NCBI GenBank assembly: GCA_900548845.1 | Contig: URMI01000020.1 | Span: 1-9,984, forward strand | Origin: an uncultured Clostridia bacterium | Lineage (GTDB): Bacteria > Bacillota > Clostridia > Christensenellales > Borkfalkiaceae | Direction: 5' to 3' | Length of the DNA stretch: 9,984 bases | Shown: positions 7,435-9,984 of the stretch, piece after piece | How positions within the stretch are numbered: the stretch's first letter is position 1 | Layout of the letters: every line of letters begins with the position of its first letter | Made by a program: the position numbers and the translations under genes | Notes under the pieces: generated by a model | Told to the model about the DNA's origin: nothing | What the model saw: the letters and a program-made list of their open reading frames with translations, nothing else | Databases searched by the model: none

Positions 7435-7471
7435 AATAATTAGGAACCTATTGTTTAGATTCCTAATTATT
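7435..7471 (-). promoter_or_regulatory. Palindromic operator, probable MarR-family binding site
   Basis: AATAATTAGGAA (7471-7460) and TTCCTAATTATT (7446-7435) are perfect 12-bp inverted arms. Inside them CTA (7458-7456) faces TAG (7450-7448). Read as half-sites, ATTAGGAAtCTA occurs on one strand and ATTAGGAAcCTA on the other. The palindrome overlaps the last bases of the -10 box and covers the expected transcription start. Binding by the MarR protein encoded next door is inference. The same sequence forms an RNA hairpin followed by T7 (7436-7430). Confidence 0.75.
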
Positions 7472-7497
7472 ATACCCATTCTCTCCCCCATCGTCAA
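7469..7497 (-). promoter_or_regulatory. Promoter of the marR-ABC exporter operon
   Basis: TTGACG (7497-7492), 17-nt spacer and TATAAT (7474-7469) on the minus strand, near consensus. Transcription should begin around 7464-7462, inside the following palindrome, so a bound repressor would block the start region. Confidence 0.85.
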
Positions 7498-7510
7498 GCG
7501 CAGGAAGAGA

Positions 7511-7544
7511 AAAAATGATGAAGACTGCGTGAAATTTAACGCAG
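7511..7544 (-). terminator. Weak possible terminator after the 56-aa gene
   Basis: CTGCGT (7544-7539) and ACGCAG (7530-7525) form a 6-bp stem with an 8-nt loop that includes the stop codon. The T run (T6 in CATCATTTTTTC) begins about 9 nt after the stem, farther than in a typical terminator. Confidence 0.35.
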
Positions 7545-7706
7545 CTTTTCGACGGTGACCGCGAACGTATCGCCGCTTTCCAGGGTGACGGTCATGCGGC
7601 CCGTCGCCTCGTCGAGGGCGACCTCCGCTTCGAAGCAGGCTTTGAGCATGGCGAACACTTCTTCCTTGAACTCTTTTTCCGTAACGACTTGCTTTTGTGG
7701 TTCCAT
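7536..7706 (-). CDS. Small hypothetical protein (56 aa)
   Basis: An unrecognised, very short gene with strong start signals. GGAGG (7718-7714) lies 7 nt before the ATG at 7706; a second ATG at 7709 is only 4 nt away and would add one Met. A TATAAT box sits further up at 7733-7728. The product begins MEPQKQVVTEKEFKEEV and ends FAVTVEKLR. It is acidic and without a membrane segment or signal peptide. The first half, after the start, looks helical and amphipathic (EFKEEVFAMLKACFE); the second half alternates like a beta hairpin (GRMTVTLESGDTFAVTV). It carries one cysteine. It stands alone between the tRNA promoter, which points away, and the marR promoter. Codon usage resembles its neighbours. 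No function can be assigned. Confidence 0.72.
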   Translation of the reverse strand: MEPQKQVVTEKEFKEEVFAMLKACFEAEVALDEATGRMTVTLESGDTFAVTVEKLR

Positions 7707-7727
7707 CATGGTTCCTCCCGTGGATTG

Positions 7728-7756
7728 ATTATACCGATGATACCACAGCTTTGAAG
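7728..7756 (-). promoter_or_regulatory. Possible promoter of the 56-aa gene
   Basis: A perfect TATAAT at 7733-7728 on the minus strand is 18 nt before the ribosome binding site core end and 21 nt before the ATG. The -35 region at 17-nt spacing is CTTCAA (7756-7751), a poor match, so the promoter is weak or activator-dependent. Confidence 0.5.
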
Positions 7757-7861
7757 TCGATTGATGGAACGTTTTGTCCGATTGTGTCGAATCATGCAGA
7801 AAACGCGGCGGAAAAGTGCCAAAATTCGCGAAAATTTCTCTTCTTCCCGCATTTTTTGCGC

Positions 7862-7890
7862 TTGACAGCCCGCCTCTTTTCCGCTATAAT
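7862..7890 (+). promoter_or_regulatory. Consensus promoter of the tRNA-Gly gene
   Basis: TTGACA (7862-7867), 17-nt spacer, TATAAT (7885-7890): perfect match to the housekeeping consensus. Transcription should begin near 7897, leaving a 5' extension of about 17 nt to be removed by RNase P. Confidence 0.92.
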
Positions 7891-7913
7891 AGAAATGTAA
7901 AAACTCAATTCGT

Positions 7914-7988
7914 GCAGGAATCGCCTAGCGGTATGGCGTCAGCTTCCCAAGCTGATCCCGGCGGGTTCGACTCCCGTTTCCTGCTCCA
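7914..7988 (+). tRNA. tRNA-Gly (anticodon CCC)
   Basis: A 75-nt cloverleaf. Acceptor GCAGGAA (7914-7920) pairs with TTCCTGC (7979-7985). The D arm is GCC/GGC with loop TAGCGGTAT. The anticodon stem TCAGC/GCTGA encloses TTCCCAA, giving anticodon CCC, which reads GGG (Gly). The T stem GCGGG/CCCGT closes the loop TTCGACT. Discriminator U73, typical of glycine tRNAs, and CCA are encoded. No intron. Its 3' 19 bases are repeated at 8073-8091. Confidence 0.96.
7970..7988 (+). repeat. 19-bp direct repeat, copy 1 (inside tRNA-Gly 3' end)
   Basis: actcccgtttcctgctcca spans the last three bases of the T loop through the CCA. An exact second copy lies 103 bp downstream. Position and length fit the crossover core of tyrosine-recombinase elements that use tRNA 3' ends. 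Confidence 0.85.
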
Positions 7989-7992
7989 TATG

Positions 7993-8035
7993 AACAAAGG
8001 GCATTCTTTCGAAGGGAGAATGCTCCTTTGTTTAT
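7993..8035 (+). terminator. Rho-independent terminator of tRNA-Gly
   Basis: AACAAAGG plus GCATTCT (7993-8007) pair with AGAATGC (8017-8023), a bulged T, and CCTTTGTT (8025-8032): 15 bp in all with a 9-nt loop. The T-rich end TTTGTTTATT (8027-8035) completes a normal terminator 4 nt after the CCA. Confidence 0.85.
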
Positions 8036-8072
8036 TCGATTTGGCAGAAGGGAGCACGAGCGCAGCCGAAGT

Positions 8073-8091
8073 ACTCCCGTTTCCTGCTCCA
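8073..8091 (+). repeat. 19-bp direct repeat, copy 2 (duplicated tRNA-Gly 3' end, possible att scar)
   Basis: Exact copy of the tRNA-Gly 3' end, but the bases before it do not form a T stem or any tRNA body, so it is not a second tRNA. The flanking bases differ from those of copy 1 on both sides. No integrase gene is in the 84 bp between the copies. Best read as a leftover attachment site from an element that was lost; an old partial duplication is the alternative. Confidence 0.6.
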
Positions 8092-8105
8092 ACACACCAA
8101 GAAAT

Positions 8106-8137
8106 GCCCTTCCGCACGGAAGGGCGTTGCTCGTTTT
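8106..8137 (+). terminator. Second hairpin, possible terminator or attenuator before the cysteine desulfidase gene
   Basis: GCCCTTCC (8106-8113), loop GCAC, GGAAGGGC (8118-8125): a perfect 8-bp stem followed after 7 nt by GTTTT. The T tract is short and displaced. It lies only 29 nt before the next start codon, and no promoter is visible between. It may be the original terminator of the tRNA (before the 103-bp insertion) or an attenuator for the downstream gene. Confidence 0.45.
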
Positions 8138-8165
8138 ACAAACGATATCAAAAGAGAGGATCACC

Positions 8166-9425
8166 ATGGAAGAAACGCTGCGGCGCGCCTGCATCGAACG
8201 GCTCAAAGAAGAACTCGTGCCCGCGATGGGCTGCACCGAACCCATCGCCGTCGCCTATGCCGCCGCCCTTGCAAAAAAGACGCTGGGCACGCTCCCCGAG
8301 CGTGCCGAGATCGAAGTGAGCGGAAATATCTTGAAGAACGTCAAGAGCGTCATCGTCCCCCACACGGGGGGACTGAGAGGCGTGGAGAGCGCCGCCGCGG
8401 CGGGTTTTGCGGCAGGAGACGCCGACCGCGAACTCGAAGTGCTCTCCTGCGTGCGGGAGGAAGAGTACCCCCGCATCGCGGAATACCTCAGAGCGACGCC
8501 CCTCACCGTCCGGGAGGCGCAGAGCGGCTGCGTATTCGACATCGGCATCCGCGCCTTCTGCGGCGGGCATACGGCATATGTGCGCATCACGGGGCATCAT
8601 ACCAACGTCGTGCGCCTCGAAAAGGACGAAGAAGTACTCGTGAGCCGCACGGAGAGCGGCGAAGCCGACCCCGACGCCGACCCCCTCACCGTGCGCGCCA
8701 TCGTGGAATTTGCGAAAGAGGACGACCTTTCGGAAGTCAAAGAGGCGCTGGAACGGCAGATCGCGTATAATACCGCCATCTGCGACGAGGGGCTGAAAAA
8801 CGATTGGGGCGCGCGCGTCGGCAAGACGCTTCTGAGCGCCTTCGGGAATGACATCCACAACCGCGCCAAGGCGTGGGCGGCAGCGGGCTCGGACGCGCGC
8901 ATGAACGGCTGTCCCCTGCCCGTCGTGGTCGTTTCGGGCAGCGGCAATCAGGGCATCACCGCCTCCGTGCCCGTCATCGCCTATGCCGAGCACCTGCACG
9001 CTTCCCATGAAGCGCTTTTGCGGGCGCTCGCCCTTTCCGACCTTGTGACCATCCATTTGAAATCGGGCATCGGGCGGCTCTCGGCGTACTGCGGTGCGGT
9101 GAGCGCGGGCGCGGGCGCGGCGGCGGGCATCTGCTTTTTACACGGCGGCGGGGTGGACGAGATCTCGCACACCATCGTCAACGCCATCGCCATCGATTCG
9201 GGCATGGTGTGCGACGGCGCCAAGTCGAGCTGCGCCGCCAAGATCGCCTGCGCCGTGGAATCGGGGCTCATCGGCTTTGAGCTTTACCGCGCGGGCGGGC
9301 AGTTCTACGGCGGCGACGGCATCGTCTCGAAGGGGGTGGAGAACACCATCCGCAACGTGGGCGAGCTCGCAAGCCGCGGCATGCGCGAAACGGACGAAGA
9401 GATCATACGGCTTATGCTGAAATAA
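8166..9425 (+). CDS. cyuA: L-cysteine desulfidase-like protein (CyuA / UPF0597, serine dehydratase alpha-like family)
   Basis: Likely breaks L-cysteine into H2S, ammonia and pyruvate using a [4Fe-4S] cluster, as shown for Methanocaldococcus jannaschii MJ1025 and Escherichia coli CyuA (YhaM); cytoplasmic. It has 419 residues, near the family's usual 390-440. Conserved blocks are AMGCTEPIAVAYA (20-32) with C23, GNILKNVKSVIVPHTGG (53-69), GSGNQGITASVPV (258-270), AYCGAVSAGAGA with C309, and MVCDGAKSSCAAKIA with C349 and C355. The 40-residue gap C309-C349 equals that of the cluster cysteines I recall in MJ1025, and C23 matches the third. The ATG at 8166 is preceded by GAGAGGA 5 nt upstream; the frame is open farther up but runs back into the duplicated tRNA end. 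No transporter gene is adjacent, so the choice of cysteine over serine rests on family alone. Promoter not seen. Confidence 0.9.
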   Translation: MEETLRRACIERLKEELVPAMGCTEPIAVAYAAALAKKTLGTLPERAEIEVSGNILKNVKSVIVPHTGGLRGVESAAAAGFAAGDADRELEVLSCVREEEYPRIAEYLRATPLTVREAQSGCVFDIGIRAFCGGHTAYVRITGHHTNVVRLEKDEEVLVSRTESGEADPDADPLTVRAIVEFAKEDDLSEVKEALERQIAYNTAICDEGLKNDWGARVGKTLLSAFGNDIHNRAKAWAAAGSDARMNGCPLPVVVVSGSGNQGITASVPVIAYAEHLHASHEALLRALALSDLVTIHLKSGIGRLSAYCGAVSAGAGAAAGICFLHGGGVDEISHTIVNAIAIDSGMVCDGAKSSCAAKIACAVESGLIGFELYRAGGQFYGGDGIVSKGVENTIRNVGELASRGMRETDEEIIRLMLK

Positions 9426-9426
9426 G

Positions 9427-9605
9427 AGTTTCGCGAAAATCTTTTTGCTAATGCAAAAATCTTTCCGCGAGGAACGAGCGTTATCCATCTAACTGGCGCA
9501 ACCGTCCACGAATCTATCTGTCCTTATCAAACAATAAGTGCATGTATGCACAAATTGGGGCCTGCTGCGCAAGGCAACCTTGCTTGCAGAAATCATTTTA
9601 GTTTG
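9427..9605. repeat. Structured repeat unit, copy 1
   Basis: First of two diverged tandem copies (about 215-bp period). Hairpin A at 9431-9470: TCGCG/CGCGA outer stem, internal loop AAAATC/TCTTTC, TTTTTGC/GCAAAAA inner stem, loop TAAT. A short palindrome, GTGCAT (9538-9543) with ATGCAC (9546-9551), follows. Hairpin B at 9562-9589, preceded by CAAATTGGG: CTGC/GCAG, internal loop TGC/TT, GCAAGG/CCTTGC, loop CAA. No coding sequence with family resemblance is seen; strand of action unknown. Confidence 0.65.
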
Positions 9606-9606
9606 C

Positions 9607-9632
9607 ACTTTTTTGTGCAAGCACAAAAAAGT
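9607..9632. repeat. 12-bp perfect palindrome between the repeat copies
   Basis: ACTTTTTTGTGC (9607-9618), AA, GCACAAAAAAGT (9621-9632). Perfect inverted arms with almost no loop. It lacks the GC-rich stem and trailing T run of a normal terminator on either strand. It may be a protein-binding site, a boundary of the repeat unit or a cruciform-prone sequence. Confidence 0.6.
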
Positions 9633-9640
9633 CGTGAGAA

Positions 9641-9830
9641 AGTTTCGCCGCAAATCTTTCCCTTCGGGAAATCTTCGCGGCGAGGGGTAAGCTGCCGCGA
9701 TTTTAAGGAACTTTTTCTGCCCGCGAGTTTATCTCTCATTCTAAAAACACTAAGCCCCTGGTACGAGGCAAATTGGGTCCCGCAGCGCAAAAGCGTGGTT
9801 TTGCTCGCGGAAGTATTTTGGGAATCCATA
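9641..9830. repeat. Structured repeat unit, copy 2
   Basis: Second copy. Hairpin A at 9645-9683: TCGCCGC/GCGGCGA, internal loop AAATC/TCTTC, TTTCCC/GGGAAA, loop TTC. Hairpin B at 9780-9810, preceded by CAAATTGGG (9769-9777): CCGC/GCGG, internal loop AGC/TC, GCAAAA/TTTTGC, loop GCGTGG. Flanks AGTTTCGC and GCGAGG around hairpin A are shared with copy 1. Stems change in pairs between copies; internal-loop bases are largely kept. Confidence 0.65.
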
Positions 9831-9984
9831 GTATAGCCTCCTCCTCGGGGGTGAGCAGGCGCTTTCTTGCAAAGGGCCCGGTGGGCTTTTTGCCGCCTGC
9901 GAACTTGGAAATGTCCTATTGTTCGGGGCAGTTCCTGACCGAGCGCGGGTACTACCGCGCGAGACGGTGGCGCGGCATCCGAAG
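9831..9984. other. Right edge of window, no supported gene
   Basis: The plus frame containing GTG 9851 and ATG 9911 is open from 9707 to the window end, but neither candidate start has a convincing ribosome binding site and the translation is not recognised. Two minus frames are also open across this stretch. GC-rich sequence keeps several frames open by chance, so a gene entering from the right cannot be confirmed or excluded. Confidence 0.4.

Noticed and set aside
7825..7832. TTCGCGAA palindrome upstream of the tRNA promoter
   Set aside because: Only eight bases, expected by chance in this composition, and not placed like an operator of the tRNA promoter.
8044..8091. Second, degenerate tRNA before the second 19-bp copy
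   Set aside because: GCAGAAG could pair imperfectly with TTCCTGC, but only 48 nt lie between and no T stem, anticodon arm or D arm can be formed.
8028..8165. Upstream extension of the cysteine desulfidase gene
   Set aside because: It would translate the duplicated tRNA end and two hairpins; the ATG at 8166 has its own ribosome site and matches the family N-terminus.
9431..9470. Hairpin A of copy 1 as the terminator of the cysteine desulfidase gene
   Set aside because: The position is right, but no T run follows on the plus strand, and the same hairpin recurs in copy 2, so it belongs to the repeat.
9593..9829. Minus-strand 78-residue frame beginning MDSQNTSASK with GGAGGAGG 7 nt before its ATG
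   Set aside because: The ribosome site is excellent, but the frame runs through hairpins B and A of repeat copy 2. The matching frame in copy 1 is broken by a stop, and the changes between copies follow stem pairing rather than codons. Kept as doubtful, not annotated.
9546..9836. Plus-strand 96-residue frame beginning MHKLGPAAQ
   Set aside because: It spans both repeat copies and the palindrome, has no ribosome binding site, and KLGPAAQ reappears in copy 2 in another frame, as expected for noncoding repeats.

Overview
The window reads as chromosome of a Gram-positive, fairly high-GC Clostridia-type Firmicute, probably an uncultured gut lineage. The signs are strong AGGAGG-type ribosome binding sites, several near-consensus sigma-A promoters (TTGACA-17-TATAAT class), a Bacillus/Clostridium-style PyrR attenuator with genes in the order pyrR-pyrB-pyrC, a MarR-controlled heterodimeric ABC exporter, and a tRNA with encoded CCA. 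The genus cannot be fixed from the sequence. No phage gene, transposase, integrase or CRISPR array was seen.

Minus strand, 1-2367: a pyrimidine biosynthesis operon. A consensus promoter (2339-2367) drives a leader of about 190 nt. The leader contains a PyrR-binding loop, a 13-bp antiterminator and a terminator. After it come pyrR (UMP-sensing attenuation protein), pyrB (aspartate carbamoyltransferase) and pyrC (dihydroorotase, cut by the window start). Adjacent genes overlap by a few bases. A further 14-bp helix can close around the terminator.

Minus strand, 2373-3110: a single-gene metallophosphoesterase with its own promoter placed so close to the ATG that the mRNA should be leaderless.

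Minus strand, 3160-7497: an operon marR - ABC exporter subunit with degenerate ATPase site - ABC exporter subunit with canonical ATPase motifs, ending in a strong terminator. The marR promoter is followed by a large palindrome that is the likely autoregulatory operator. Upstream (7536-7706, minus) lies an unrecognised 56-residue small protein.

Plus strand, 7862-9425: a consensus promoter and tRNA-Gly(CCC) with its terminator. A 19-bp exact second copy of the tRNA 3' end lies 103 bp downstream and looks like an attachment-site scar. A second hairpin follows, then an L-cysteine desulfidase-like iron-sulfur enzyme (CyuA/UPF0597 family).

9426-9984: no convincing gene. Most of it is two diverged tandem copies of a unit of about 215 bp. 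Each copy holds two hairpins whose stems differ between copies by paired changes while internal-loop bases are kept. This suggests a conserved structured element, and it is the least explained part of the window.
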